39,457 nt of DNA from a virus, in the IMG/VR virus record IMGVR_UViG_3300050014_000266, positions 1-39,457 of that record, one strand, 5' to 3'. Positions 5,868-12,532 of the stretch are shown piece by piece; position 1 is the stretch's first letter; each line of letters starts with the position of its first letter. The notes beneath the pieces are model-generated. The model searched no databases. It was not told the origin of the DNA and saw only the letters and a program-made list of their open reading frames with translations. The position numbers and the translations under genes were made by a program.

Positions 5868-6665
5868 TCACTTCCTTTCTGATGGGATGGGCGTCACGCA
5901 TACCGGACAGTGTTCGGCGCCGTCGACGAAAGTAAGGAAGGCGCCGCAGTCGGTGCATGACGGTTGCTCTTGCGCTGCTGTTGGAACCGCCCAGTTGTCC
6001 GGCGGGCCGTCGTCCCAATCGTGCCAGCGTTCGCCGTGGATGAATGTTGTCGGCAGCATGATGAAGGCGCGGTCCTGTCCGCGGCCGGCTGCAACGGCCT
6101 TACCCATGAGATCGGCAACGCGCTGCGCCTCCTTCTGCTGCTTGGCAGTCAGATGCTTCCAGGCGGTCGCCGCCTTCTTCTTGTCGGCCTTCTTTGGATA
6201 GGCGGTCCAAAATGCGTCGAATGATGCGTTCGACGGTTCGGCGTCGAACGATGGGTTACTCAAGTCCCCAGACCCATGACAAGACACAAGACAAGACCTG
6301 CCGGGAACGTTTGGTGCTTGTGTGGTGCTAGTACTGTTCTTGTCTGGTGCTGGTATGACACTGGCCGCTTCTTTGACGTGTGGGTTCTGGTGCTTTGCCC
6401 ACTTCGGCACGGCGATGTACGCGCGTCCGTCGTCTTGATAGCGAATGATGAAACCGTGCGCTGAGAGTTCGTTGAGTAGGTCGTCTACATCGCACTCGTC
6501 GTAGGGAAGGCACTCGACCTTGATTCGCTTCGGCCGATCCTCTAAACGCCCTTCCCTGTCGGCGACGCACCATAGGCCGGCGAAGAGGATTCGGGCGAGG
6601 GGTTCGCAGTCGGCAAGAACCTCGTCAAGGAAGAAGCCGGGTTTGATAGTTCGCAGGCGGCTCAT
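5868..6665 (-). CDS. Phage replication initiator-like protein
   Basis: 265 residues. The N-terminus (MSRLRTIKPGFFLDEVLADC, with LARILFAGLWCVADREGRLE next) is typical of phage winged-helix replication proteins of the DnaD or replisome-organiser type. A proline- and threonine-rich linker follows, then FDAFWTAYPKKADKKKAATA at about residue 155, the usual second domain that binds helicase or DNA, and a C-terminal zinc knuckle (CTDCG and CPVC). ATG overlaps the HNH stop (ATGA). It would start replication by loading a host helicase, since no helicase gene is seen here. Confidence 0.7.
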   Translation of the reverse strand: MSRLRTIKPGFFLDEVLADCEPLARILFAGLWCVADREGRLEDRPKRIKVECLPYDECDVDDLLNELSAHGFIIRYQDDGRAYIAVPKWAKHQNPHVKEAASVIPAPDKNSTSTTQAPNVPGRSCLVSCHGSGDLSNPSFDAEPSNASFDAFWTAYPKKADKKKAATAWKHLTAKQQKEAQRVADLMGKAVAAGRGQDRAFIMLPTTFIHGERWHDWDDGPPDNWAVPTAAQEQPSCTDCGAFLTFVDGAEHCPVCVTPIPSERK

Positions 6666-7348
6666 CGCTCGGCCCATAGGCGGCATGAGTTGTTCTTATG
6701 CACCACGTAACACTCATCGTCTCCTGCTGGACGCTTTCGGCAGGCCATTTCGGAGAGTTCTCCAAAACTGTGTTCGCAGGTGCAACAGATGCGGCCCAGT
6801 TTGGTGTTGCGTTTATTCCTTAGTATCCCGGCCATGTAGCGGATCATGGCGTTGGGCTCCGGGCTTTCCCCCGCCCACACGAGTTTCCCGGCCATCGTTG
6901 TGATGGACTTCTCTACGTCGTCCGGCCCGTACTTTATGAGCCACTGCCTAATGGTCCTCTCGGGGAACCAAGTGGCCCCCGTCTCGGTCTCCCACACCTC
7001 GCGCAGGGTTTCGAGCACTCCCGCATATAATTCCGCCTCGGCTTGCTTGGCTAATTGGTATTCGCGGACCTCGGCGATCTCCTGCTGTTGCTGGAGCCAC
7101 GCCATATGGGCGTCAGGAGACGGCCGCACGTCGCCTAAGAGCCTTGGACCCTTCCCGAGGTTGCAGTCGGAGCACGACGTGACTAAGTTCACCATGTCGT
7201 TCTCGCCGCCGTTGACGACGGGGTCGACGTGGTCACAGTGGAGCGTGACGTCGGGGGGGCGCCGCCCGCAGTATTGGCACGTGAACCCGTCGCGCTTGAA
7301 AACCTCGAAACGGATACGCTTGCTGAGGGTCGTGCGGGTGCGGCTCAT
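6662..7348 (-). CDS. HNH endonuclease with long C-terminal domain
   Basis: 228 residues. The HNH core is at residues 10-65: FEVFKRDGFTCQYCGRRPPD, then LHCDHVDPVVNGGENDMVNL and SCSDCNLGKG, so both zinc CxxC pairs and the catalytic histidine are intact. A helical region follows (residues 80-170) and a second cysteine cluster (CCTCEHS, C, C) near the end. ATG overlaps the stop of a 14-codon leader frame, so translation is probably coupled to it. It is the first gene after the leader-hairpin promoter and reads into the replication gene. Confidence 0.85.
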   Translation of the reverse strand: MSRTRTTLSKRIRFEVFKRDGFTCQYCGRRPPDVTLHCDHVDPVVNGGENDMVNLVTSCSDCNLGKGPRLLGDVRPSPDAHMAWLQQQQEIAEVREYQLAKQAEAELYAGVLETLREVWETETGATWFPERTIRQWLIKYGPDDVEKSITTMAGKLVWAGESPEPNAMIRYMAGILRNKRNTKLGRICCTCEHSFGELSEMACRKRPAGDDECYVVHKNNSCRLWAER

Positions 7349-7389
7349 GGAGTTGGCGCGAAGACGCAGCGGGGGGGTATACTACTCAT
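7345..7389 (-). CDS. 14-codon leader peptide before HNH gene
   Basis: ATG 7389 encodes MSSIPPRCVFAPTP and ends with TGA overlapping the HNH start codon (ATGA). The start has the same distance to the leader hairpin as the start of the HNH gene at 16319, so it could be the left-over beginning of a lost HNH gene. Translation would deliver ribosomes to the next start. Confidence 0.4.
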   Translation of the reverse strand: MSSIPPRCVFAPTP

Positions 7390-7491
7390 GCGATCACCTC
7401 TATCCAGGTGGTGGCCATGGCCCCGGGCGCTCACACGTCGCGGGGCCGCTTCTGTCTCCACCATTGTATCACAGGCGAGGGATGCAGTGAA
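7387..7491 (-). promoter_or_regulatory. HNH-associated promoter and two-hairpin leader, copy 2
   Basis: Minus strand: -35-like TTCACT (7486-7491), 17-base spacer, extended -10 TGATACAAT with TACAAT at 7463-7468, then a 29-base hairpin (7419-7447; arms GGCCCCG and CGGGGCC, loop TGTGA), eight bases, a second hairpin (7395-7410; arms CACCT and AGGTG) whose 3' arm holds the GGTG ribosome site, and ATG five bases later. Confidence 0.6.
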
Positions 7492-7496
7492 CGCGC

Positions 7497-7841
7497 TCAT
7501 CCCTTCGCCGCCCTTCCCCGCTCCCGGTGTCGCTGTGCTTGCTGCCGCTTCTGCTCCCGGTAGCGCGAATCCGTCGCATACTTGCGTTCGTATAGGGCGC
7601 GCTGCTGCTCCCGGCGCCGTTCCAGGCGTTCGGAACTGAGTCGGTAGGAGTCGGCTTGCGCTTGCCGGCGGCAGAGACGGCACTGTGCCGCAAACCTGTC
7701 TCTGTCGGCGTGGAAGTAGTCGGCACAGGCGGGTAGCGTGGCGTGGCACTTGCTGCAGGTCCGCTTGCCGAACAGCATCACGCCGATGTCGATCGCGTCG
7801 GCTGAGTAGATTGAGAAGTCGTCGGCGGCGGGGTGAGTCAC
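7497..7841 (-). CDS. Zinc-finger protein resembling an HNH N-terminus without the nuclease
   Basis: 114 residues from GTG 7841 (GTGA overlap). RTCSKCHATLPACADYFHAD then CRLCRRQAQADSYR is the same CxxC-x-LP-x-F-CxxC module that begins the HNH protein at 30638-31330, followed by the same basic helical linker rich in Arg, Glu and Tyr. The protein stops where the HNH domain should begin. Either a truncated HNH relative or a stand-alone DNA-binding protein. Confidence 0.6.
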   Translation of the reverse strand: MTHPAADDFSIYSADAIDIGVMLFGKRTCSKCHATLPACADYFHADRDRFAAQCRLCRRQAQADSYRLSSERLERRREQQRALYERKYATDSRYREQKRQQAQRHRERGRAAKG

Positions 7842-8092
7842 GACGCCACCGCGTAGGCCGCGATCGTCCATGCATCGCCGCCGCACCCGGTTCCGCGGCC
7901 GCCCGACTGCGCCAGGTTGCATTCACCGGAGCGGCCGCAGTTGCCGCAGCAGCGGAAGTCAATGAGGACCGCCCTGGCGCCGCTGCAGACGGGGCACGTG
8001 CCATGGTGTCCGCCGCCGGTCTTGTCGCGCATACGCCCGTCACCGTCGCACTCAGGGCAGGCGATTTTCAGACGAAGGAAACCGTCGCTCAC
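7838..8092 (-). CDS. DnaJ-type zinc-finger protein
   Basis: 84 residues. CPECDGDGRM, CPVCSG and CCGNCGRSGEC repeat the CxxCxGxG pattern of the DnaJ central zinc domain. No J domain. GTG overlaps the upstream stop. Phage early genes often carry such small zinc proteins; a role in binding unfolded protein or nucleic acid is inference. Confidence 0.6.
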   Translation of the reverse strand: MSDGFLRLKIACPECDGDGRMRDKTGGGHHGTCPVCSGARAVLIDFRCCGNCGRSGECNLAQSGGRGTGCGGDAWTIAAYAVAS

Positions 8093-8364
8093 GATGCCAC
8101 CGCCGCTAGGTCGTGCACAATGACCGGCTCGAGGAACGGGTCGCCGTTGAAGCTGCAGAACTGCACGCCGCCGGGTGTGTGCTCGGCGAGTAAGTACTCG
8201 TGGTATGCCTGCACGCTGTCGCGCGGCAGCACCAGTGGCCCGACGCGTCCGCTCGGGTACACGCGCACCGTGACGTAGCCCTTGACGGTGAGCAGCAGGC
8301 GGATGCGCTGGCGGGGATCGACGGTGGACGGGACTTCGCTGATGATCACGACGATGGAGGTCAT
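8089..8364 (-). CDS. Hypothetical protein
   Basis: 91 residues, ATG 8364 with GGGAGG seven bases upstream. Beta-strand-rich start (MTSIVVIISEVPSTVDPRQR) and a PFLEPVIVHDLAAV end. It shares ATGA and GTGA overlaps with its neighbours. No family recognised. Confidence 0.55.
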   Translation of the reverse strand: MTSIVVIISEVPSTVDPRQRIRLLLTVKGYVTVRVYPSGRVGPLVLPRDSVQAYHEYLLAEHTPGGVQFCSFNGDPFLEPVIVHDLAAVAS

Positions 8365-8588
8365 GGTGTCGCCTCCCAATGGCTGCAGCCGAAGTCGGCG
8401 CGAACAGCGTCATAAACGGCGACCCCCTGACGGCAAGCGCCCAACGATGACTTGGCCTTGAAGTAGCGGCGGAACTGTTTGCAGGTCCCGCACGTCGCCG
8501 AGGGCATGGCGTCGAGAGTTTCAAGAACCGTCTCTCGTGCGCCCTCCAGCCTCTTCCGCAGTTCCTCGCGGTCGATCAGGTTAGTCAT
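8361..8588 (-). CDS. Small cysteine-rich protein
   Basis: 75 residues, ATG 8588 with GGGAGC upstream. Helical N-terminus (REELRKRLEGARETVLETLD), then CGTC at residue 33, further C near 52 and C near 68 (FGCSHWE), which could form one metal site. Function unknown. Confidence 0.5.
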   Translation of the reverse strand: MTNLIDREELRKRLEGARETVLETLDAMPSATCGTCKQFRRYFKAKSSLGACRQGVAVYDAVRADFGCSHWEATP

Positions 8589-8656
8589 GGCTTGCTCCCG
8601 AGTAAGAGGCCGATGCAGAACGTGAAGACGAGAAAGGTTTCGACTAGGAAGGTCAT
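8585..8656 (-). CDS. 23-residue membrane peptide
   Basis: ATG 8656 has a perfect GGAGG seven bases upstream and overlaps both neighbours by four bases (ATGA). The product is almost entirely one membrane helix (FLVETFLVFTFCIGLLLG). The ribosome site and exact overlaps argue that it is real although very short. Confidence 0.5.
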   Translation of the reverse strand: MTFLVETFLVFTFCIGLLLGSKP

Positions 8657-9006
8657 GATTCGGCCTCCAGCACGGAAAGCGCAGTTGCCAGAGCCTCGGT
8701 GCGATTCGGCTTCTCCTGCACCCTCTCGACCCCGCACAGCTTCTGCCGCAGCAGCAGCCCCTTGACCAGCATCCGCCCGCCTTGTCTGACCGCCGGTATC
8801 TCGTTGTAGCGCGGTGCCAGGACGTCGGCCGGGACCAAGAACCCGTGCGCGGCCTGCCACTTGTCGATGCGGTCGATGTAGGCACCGGCGGCGGCGTACA
8901 GCACGTTCACGCCGAGCGGCAGGTAGCGGCGCGTCTCCTTGATCGAGTAGGGGCGATCTTCGAGGTCGTGGGGCGAGAGCTCTGAGTAGGCGGTGACGGC
9001 GCCCAT
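8653..9006 (-). CDS. Hypothetical early protein
   Basis: 117 residues, start overlaps the SSB-like gene stop (TGATG). Residues 20-80 (YSIKETRRYLPLGVNVLYAA, then AYIDRIDKWQAAHGFLVPAD) suggest a helical DNA-binding-like fold, but no family is recognised. Its place next to SSB-like and exonuclease genes suggests a replication or recombination role. Confidence 0.5.
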   Translation of the reverse strand: MGAVTAYSELSPHDLEDRPYSIKETRRYLPLGVNVLYAAAGAYIDRIDKWQAAHGFLVPADVLAPRYNEIPAVRQGGRMLVKGLLLRQKLCGVERVQEKPNRTEALATALSVLEAES

Positions 9007-9560
9007 CAGAACGGGATGTCTTCGTCGTCGTCTACGACGGGCCTAGCGTCGCTAGGGTCAACAGACGGCTCAGGGCCGTCCAGGGCAACTGGGGCCGTCT
9101 GTGAGTCAGGAGGGGGCATCTCGCCCGTCACCGGGTCGACTCCGCTGTCGTCAGCGCCCTTCTTCGTCGGCCGGATGAAACGCTTGACCCCGCCCGGCTG
9201 CTTGACCTCGACGGCCTCCTTGATTTCAGGCGTTCCGACAAAGAGGATGCGCAGGCCGTTCGCCGACTTGCCGCTCGTGTCGGGAACGGCGGCTACCGTG
9301 ATACAGTGGCCTATCCAGTCCTTCGACTTGTCGCTCCAGAGTTCGCGCAGCACCATCGCGTTCGTCTTGTTGAGCACGTACTCGCGCTTGGTGTGGGCGA
9401 AGGAGAGAATTCCGCAGGGATTGACGGCGCCACCGGGGAGGCGCAAGTCCTCCACATAGGCGTCCGTGATCTTGAGTGTGAGTTGCTTCCCCTGCAGGTC
9501 TTCCGAATGAAGCCAGCGGTCAGGGAACAGGTCGTCGTAGCTGAATCCGGGCTTACTCAT
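9006..9560 (-). CDS. Probable single-stranded DNA-binding protein
   Basis: 184 residues, ATG 9560 with AGGGGGT seven bases upstream. The first 115 residues are beta-rich (QLTLKITDAYVEDLRLPGGA, GHCITVAAVPD), compatible with an OB fold. The C-terminal 60 residues are disordered and end in DDDEDIPF, the acidic tip that SSB proteins use to recruit partner enzymes. It neighbours the exonuclease gene, as in many phage recombination modules. The tip is clear; the fold is inference. Confidence 0.6.
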   Translation of the reverse strand: MSKPGFSYDDLFPDRWLHSEDLQGKQLTLKITDAYVEDLRLPGGAVNPCGILSFAHTKREYVLNKTNAMVLRELWSDKSKDWIGHCITVAAVPDTSGKSANGLRILFVGTPEIKEAVEVKQPGGVKRFIRPTKKGADDSGVDPVTGEMPPPDSQTAPVALDGPEPSVDPSDARPVVDDDEDIPF

Positions 9561-10396
9561 GTCGCTACCCCCTGTCGGACCTCGAATGCGATTCCGAGGT
9601 CGCTGATGTCGTTGTCGTTCGGTAGCGCCCACGGCGGCAGGTCGAGTTCCTGCACGTCCTCGTAGCGGAACGGCCACACGTCCGACGCCTCGCACTCGGC
9701 GACGCGCTCTAGCAGTTTGTGGAAGAGGTCGGACCCGGCCCAGAGTTCATCGCTCGACACTTTCAGCACCGCGACCTCGAATGCGCCCGACGTCTCAGCG
9801 ACGATGATTCGCGCGCCGGCATCGATGTCGAGCGCGGCCTTCACTCCGTCGCGGTACATGCCGAACTGCCCGTGATAGAGGAGGTCCGCCGCCGAGTTGC
9901 GGAAGCGGCGTAGGTCGCCGATCCGGTTGCCCGTCGTCTTGAGGTCGATGATTCGCGGAGGGGCGACCGTCAGGAAGTCAAGCCGCGATTTACAGGCCCG
10001 CCCCGCGTCCTTGTCGGTCCACTGGATCGTCTTCTCACGGTCACCCTTGGCCCGGAGAATCTTCCGCGCCTCGGGGTGCGAATGCACGGCGTCGCGAACC
10101 TTGACCGCGCGCAGGTAGTCGGCTTCGCGCAGCGGTTCCATGCCGGCGTTCGCGGCCAAGAACTCGTCCCACTGCTTGCCCCGTCTCGTGCCGCCCTTCC
10201 AGATAGCGAACTGCAGTGGCAGCATGTCCGGCTCGAAGACGGCGACGTGAGCGGCCCGGCCGAATGCCATCGCGTCGGTGTCGCCGTCGTCGGGTGCGTC
10301 CATGTGCATCCGATATGAGCGCGGGCCGTCGTTCATGTGCTTGAGGTCGGACCAGCGATCGCCGGGCAGGGCGGCGTAGGCGGCATAGGTCGTCAT
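9557..10396 (-). CDS. PD-(D/E)XK exonuclease (RecE/PDDEXK_1-like)
   Basis: 279 residues. The N-terminus (MNDGPRSYRMHMD, then MAFGRAAHVAVFEPD) carries the G-x-x-x-H of this family; SRLDFLTVAPPRIIDLKTTG at residues 138-156 gives D140 and D151-x-K153, the metal centre. Members degrade duplex ends to give 3' single strands for annealing or replication. Located directly upstream of the SSB-like gene, with which it should work. ATG overlaps the stop of the small membrane gene. Confidence 0.8.
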   Translation of the reverse strand: MTTYAAYAALPGDRWSDLKHMNDGPRSYRMHMDAPDDGDTDAMAFGRAAHVAVFEPDMLPLQFAIWKGGTRRGKQWDEFLAANAGMEPLREADYLRAVKVRDAVHSHPEARKILRAKGDREKTIQWTDKDAGRACKSRLDFLTVAPPRIIDLKTTGNRIGDLRRFRNSAADLLYHGQFGMYRDGVKAALDIDAGARIIVAETSGAFEVAVLKVSSDELWAGSDLFHKLLERVAECEASDVWPFRYEDVQELDLPPWALPNDNDISDLGIAFEVRQGVAT

Positions 10397-10512
10397 CGCC
10401 TGCGCCCCCGCCGGTCGACCCGGTCGAGCATGTAGGCGCCGACGAGGTAGTAGGCACATCCCAAGAGGCTGCCCAGCGCAAGGCCTGCGCCGAAGATGTC
10501 AAAGTGGCTCAC
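10393..10512 (-). CDS. 39-residue membrane protein, IFGAG type
   Basis: GTG 10512 overlaps the previous stop. Residues 5-30 (DIFGAGLALGSLLGCAYYLV) form one membrane helix, followed by a basic tail (DRVDRRGRRR) that should stay in the cytoplasm. Its start matches the gene at 2277-2549, so the two are likely paralogues. Function unknown. Confidence 0.55.
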   Translation of the reverse strand: MSHFDIFGAGLALGSLLGCAYYLVGAYMLDRVDRRGRRR

Positions 10513-10727
10513 GGCGTCGCCTCGAACTCGTGATACCAACGGCCGCAGTCGCACAGCCAGGCAATCTCCATCATGTGGGCCGAAACAAGGCCGGCGCCGC
10601 GATCGACGGCGGCGTAGCGTGCGTCTTCGAGCGAGCGGCCGCAGTCGCAGATGACATAGACGGGGTCGGGCGGTGAGCAACGGTTCGGGTCGGTGGCCGG
10701 GCCTAGCTCGGGAATGAAGATGCTCAT
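10509..10727 (-). CDS. Small zinc-binding protein
   Basis: 72 residues. Two CDCGR motifs (near residues 27 and 59) are spaced to bind one zinc, with the segment ARYAAVDRGAGLVSAHMMEI between. ATG overlaps the upstream TGA, with GGGTGAT ahead. Function unknown. Confidence 0.55.
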   Translation of the reverse strand: MSIFIPELGPATDPNRCSPPDPVYVICDCGRSLEDARYAAVDRGAGLVSAHMMEIAWLCDCGRWYHEFEATP

Positions 10728-10924
10728 GTGATCACCCAGGCGAGCGACCACGCCACGTAGACGACGAAGATGAGGATGGCCGCGAGGGTGATCCCGCGCA
10801 CGGCCGCGCGTAGGTCGAAGTAGAACTGAGAGTGGTAGAACGTGGTAGACTCTGCGGTGGTCCTTAGCGGGACTGTGGCGGCGCTTTGCTTGGTGGCGGG
10901 CGCCGCTTCTTCGTAGCGGTTCAT
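10724..10924 (-). CDS. Small membrane protein, first gene of the early operon
   Basis: 66 residues. A polar N-terminus of about 40 residues and a C-terminal membrane helix (GITLAAILIFVVYVAWSLAW). ATG 10924 follows AGGGGATG. It is the first gene behind the TTGACA promoter at 10974-11001. A host-membrane-targeted early role is possible; no family recognised. Confidence 0.6.
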   Translation of the reverse strand: MNRYEEAAPATKQSAATVPLRTTAESTTFYHSQFYFDLRAAVRGITLAAILIFVVYVAWSLAWVIT

Positions 10925-10973
10925 CTCATCCCCTTGGTCGAGTGAATCCGAGTCTGCTTAGTTCCTGCAACGA

Positions 10974-11001
10974 ATTCTACTTCACAGGATAGTGTTGTCA
11001 A
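10974..11001 (-). promoter_or_regulatory. Sigma-70-type early promoter
   Basis: Consensus TTGACA (10996-11001), 16-base spacer, TAGAAT (10974-10979) on the minus strand, about 50 bases before the first early gene. This is the best -35/-10 pair found in the window and should drive the run of genes leftward from 10.9 kb. Confidence 0.75.
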
Positions 11002-11024
11002 GGGACGGATGGCGGCGGAAGGGA

Positions 11025-11225
11025 CTAGCGGGGGTGATTCGCGGGGTCGCACCAGGCGTCGATGGAGTCGCGGTCGATTTCCCACCACTCATTCGGCGTG
11101 CCCGTGGCCTGTCTACCGACTAGATTGCCGGCCTTGATGAGTTTCACGATGGTTGGGCGGCTGCGACGGTACCTGTACTCATCCCGCATATACCGCTGAG
11201 CCTCGCCCATACGAATCCAGTCCAC
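11025..11225 (-). CDS. Excisionase/MerR-like helix-turn-helix protein
   Basis: 66 residues. MGEAQRYMRDEYRYRRSRPT, then IVKLIKAGNLVGRQ and EWWEIDRDSIDAW form the helix-turn-helix plus wing typical of phage excisionases and DNA-binding domain (helix_turn_helix_17-like) proteins. GTG 11225 follows AAGGGGG at six bases. It sits just upstream of the early promoter, so it may regulate it, or may be an excisionase acting at the tRNA att site. Confidence 0.65.
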   Translation of the reverse strand: MDWIRMGEAQRYMRDEYRYRRSRPTIVKLIKAGNLVGRQATGTPNEWWEIDRDSIDAWCDPANHPR

Positions 11226-11256
11226 CCGGTCCCCCTTGAGTCGCGGGCGAAGGGGT

Positions 11257-11284
11257 ACACTATCGCATCGGCATTTTTAGCAAA
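11257..11284 (-). promoter_or_regulatory. Possible promoter of the helix-turn-helix gene
   Basis: TTTGCT (11279-11284), 16 bases, TAGTGT (11257-11262) on the minus strand, just after the terminator hairpin. Both boxes are weak matches; the AT-rich context in an otherwise GC-rich genome is the main support. Confidence 0.35.
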
Positions 11285-11300
11285 CATCTTTAAGGATGAC

Positions 11301-11331
11301 AAAGGGCCGCCCCTCCAGAGAGAGACGGCCC
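11301..11331 (-). terminator. Intrinsic terminator after the membrane protein gene
   Basis: On the minus strand a stem GGGCCG/CGGCCC (11304-11331, interior CTC/GAG pairing) is followed by TTTGTC. It lies ten bases after the stop of 11342-11536 and separates the late-side genes from the early operon. Confidence 0.6.
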
Positions 11332-11341
11332 CAGTGATCGG

Positions 11342-11536
11342 CTACAGAACAGTGTTAGGCCAAATGGCCTTCTTGACCGCATAGGCGAGAGCGGCCAAGG
11401 CGGCGACGTAAGCCTCCCTCGCCGTGAACGCGACGTTCTTGCTCATGGCGGCAGCGATAATCGGCTGGGAGAAGAAGGCGAACAGGAACGTCCACGCCCC
11501 GCGAATCAGGATGGCCTGGATGCGAGCTTTTGTCAT
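11342..11536 (-). CDS. Two-helix membrane protein, holin candidate
   Basis: 64 residues, ATG 11536 with AAGGAGA eight bases upstream. Two membrane segments (AWTFLFAFFSQPIIAAAM and AYVAALAALAYAVKKAIW) with short charged ends; size and topology fit class II holins. It lies in the cluster with the lytic transglycosylase. Followed by a terminator. Holin function is inferred from topology and neighbours only. Confidence 0.5.
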   Translation of the reverse strand: MTKARIQAILIRGAWTFLFAFFSQPIIAAAMSKNVAFTAREAYVAALAALAYAVKKAIWPNTVL

Positions 11537-11586
11537 GTGCGTTTCTCCTTCGTTAGTTTGCGATTCATGCGATTTGCGTAGCGGGG

Positions 11587-11763
11587 TCACACATCCTTGA
11601 GCTCCTTGAGTATCTTCATGAAGTACGGAGCGCAGGCCGCGCCGTATGTCTCCGGCGTCTTCTTGAGTAGGTGCGTGGCCTCCGACATAAACCGCTCGGG
11701 TTCCTCGCGGTAGCGCCGGTCCCATTCGGTGAACGCGGCGGCGAACTTGGTCTCCGTCTTCAT
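11587..11763 (-). CDS. 58-residue hypothetical protein
   Basis: ATG 11763 follows AAGGGAGG. Helical and charged (AAFTEWDRRYREEPERFMSE, ending MKILKELKDV), no membrane segment. The palindromic operator 11791-11809 is immediately upstream. Function unknown. Confidence 0.55.
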   Translation of the reverse strand: MKTETKFAAAFTEWDRRYREEPERFMSEATHLLKKTPETYGAACAPYFMKILKELKDV

Positions 11764-11790
11764 GTTCCCTCCCTTGCTAGTGGTCAATTT

Positions 11791-11809
11791 TCACCCACGC
11801 CGTGGGTGA
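11791..11809. promoter_or_regulatory. Palindromic operator-like site 1
   Basis: TCACCCACGCCGTGGGTGA, a perfect palindrome around one central base, flanked by ATTT on one side and TTTTC on the other. The same sequence with two changes is at 12570-12588. It lies between two small genes. Confidence 0.5.
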
Positions 11810-11812
11810 TTT

Positions 11813-11914
11813 TCACTTCACGAACCCCATGCCGTGCGCCGCCAGCACGAAGATGAGCACGGCGAATGCGGCGGCGAGCAGGCAGACCGCCTGCGCGTAT
11901 GTGAGGTGTCTCAT
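11813..11914 (-). CDS. 33-residue membrane protein in the lysis cluster
   Basis: ATG 11914 overlaps the transglycosylase stop (ATGA), with GGGTGA upstream. One membrane helix (AVCLLAAAFAVLIFVLAAHG). Such a small protein after a secreted muralytic enzyme could be a holin or pinholin, by context only. Confidence 0.5.
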   Translation of the reverse strand: MRHLTYAQAVCLLAAAFAVLIFVLAAHGMGFVK

Positions 11915-12411
11915 GGCGCCGTCACCCAAGCGTGCCAGCCGCTTGACTTCCATATCCAGCGGCCGAAGAAGAGATTGAGCCGGGCGTTCATCGGGTCGAA
12001 CTGGTACGGCCACCACTGGGCCAGATACCAACCAGCCAAGAGTTGCAGGAGACCTCGGGCACTAGAATAAGGATTGGCGGCATCTGGCCGGCCGCCGGAC
12101 TCTCGGTAGATAACGAGCATGAGGACGGGGATGTCCCGCCACTTCCAACCTTCACGGCGGGCCAGCCGGACCCATCGCCCAACGCTTCCTCCGTACGCCC
12201 CGCTGTAGAGCCGAGTCGCGTTGAGGACATGGCGCGCCTCGCACGCTCGAGCCTCTGCGCGGAGAGCGGCGCGGTGTGCGGCCCGGTAGGCGGATAAAGA
12301 TTGGGCCGCAGTGCAGGACCCGTCACCCGCCGCACCAGCAGCAAGAGGCAGGGCACAGTACAGAGTCCAGCAAAATAGAAGAGCAGAGATCGTGAGCGTC
12401 GCACGTCGCAT
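11911..12411 (-). CDS. Secreted lytic transglycosylase (SLT-type)
   Basis: 166 residues. A signal peptide (RRATLTISALLFCWTLYCAL, cleavage near residue 27) precedes an SLT-like domain: VIYRESGGRPDA with catalytic Glu104, then NPYSSARGLLQL, the usual GLLQ motif. It would cut the glycan strands of peptidoglycan from outside the membrane. ATG 12411 follows AAAGG and lies ten bases after the stop of a 26-codon leader frame that contains two competing hairpins. Could be a lysis enzyme that exports itself. Confidence 0.75.
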   Translation of the reverse strand: MRRATLTISALLFCWTLYCALPLAAGAAGDGSCTAAQSLSAYRAAHRAALRAEARACEARHVLNATRLYSGAYGGSVGRWVRLARREGWKWRDIPVLMLVIYRESGGRPDAANPYSSARGLLQLLAGWYLAQWWPYQFDPMNARLNLFFGRWIWKSSGWHAWVTAP

Positions 12412-12421
12412 CCTTTGCCTT

Positions 12422-12502
12422 TCATTCGCCTATAAGACTGACCGCGGCCGGGCCGTTCCCTTGTGGGGTGACCCGGCCGCGAGCCGTCAAGGGGAACGGC
12501 AT
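12422..12502 (-). promoter_or_regulatory. Leader frame with two mutually exclusive hairpins
   Basis: Two long stems share the same region. Stem A pairs 12443-12452 (CGCGGCCGGG) with 12472-12481 (CCCGGCCGCG), ten pairs. Stem B pairs 12452-12463 (GCCGTTCCCTTG) with 12488-12500 (one extra G), twelve pairs. Their arms alternate A-B-A-B, so both cannot form as simple hairpins. A 26-codon open frame from ATG 12502 covers both and stops ten bases before the transglycosylase start; no ribosome site was seen for it. Confidence 0.5.
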
Positions 12503-12532
12503 GACTGAGACTACGCAGGCTCACGTGCTGCG

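Noticed and set aside
5868-7490. Long plus-strand open frames opposite the replication and HNH genes
   Set aside because: Antisense frames stay open easily at this GC content; they lack ribosome sites and protein family patterns.
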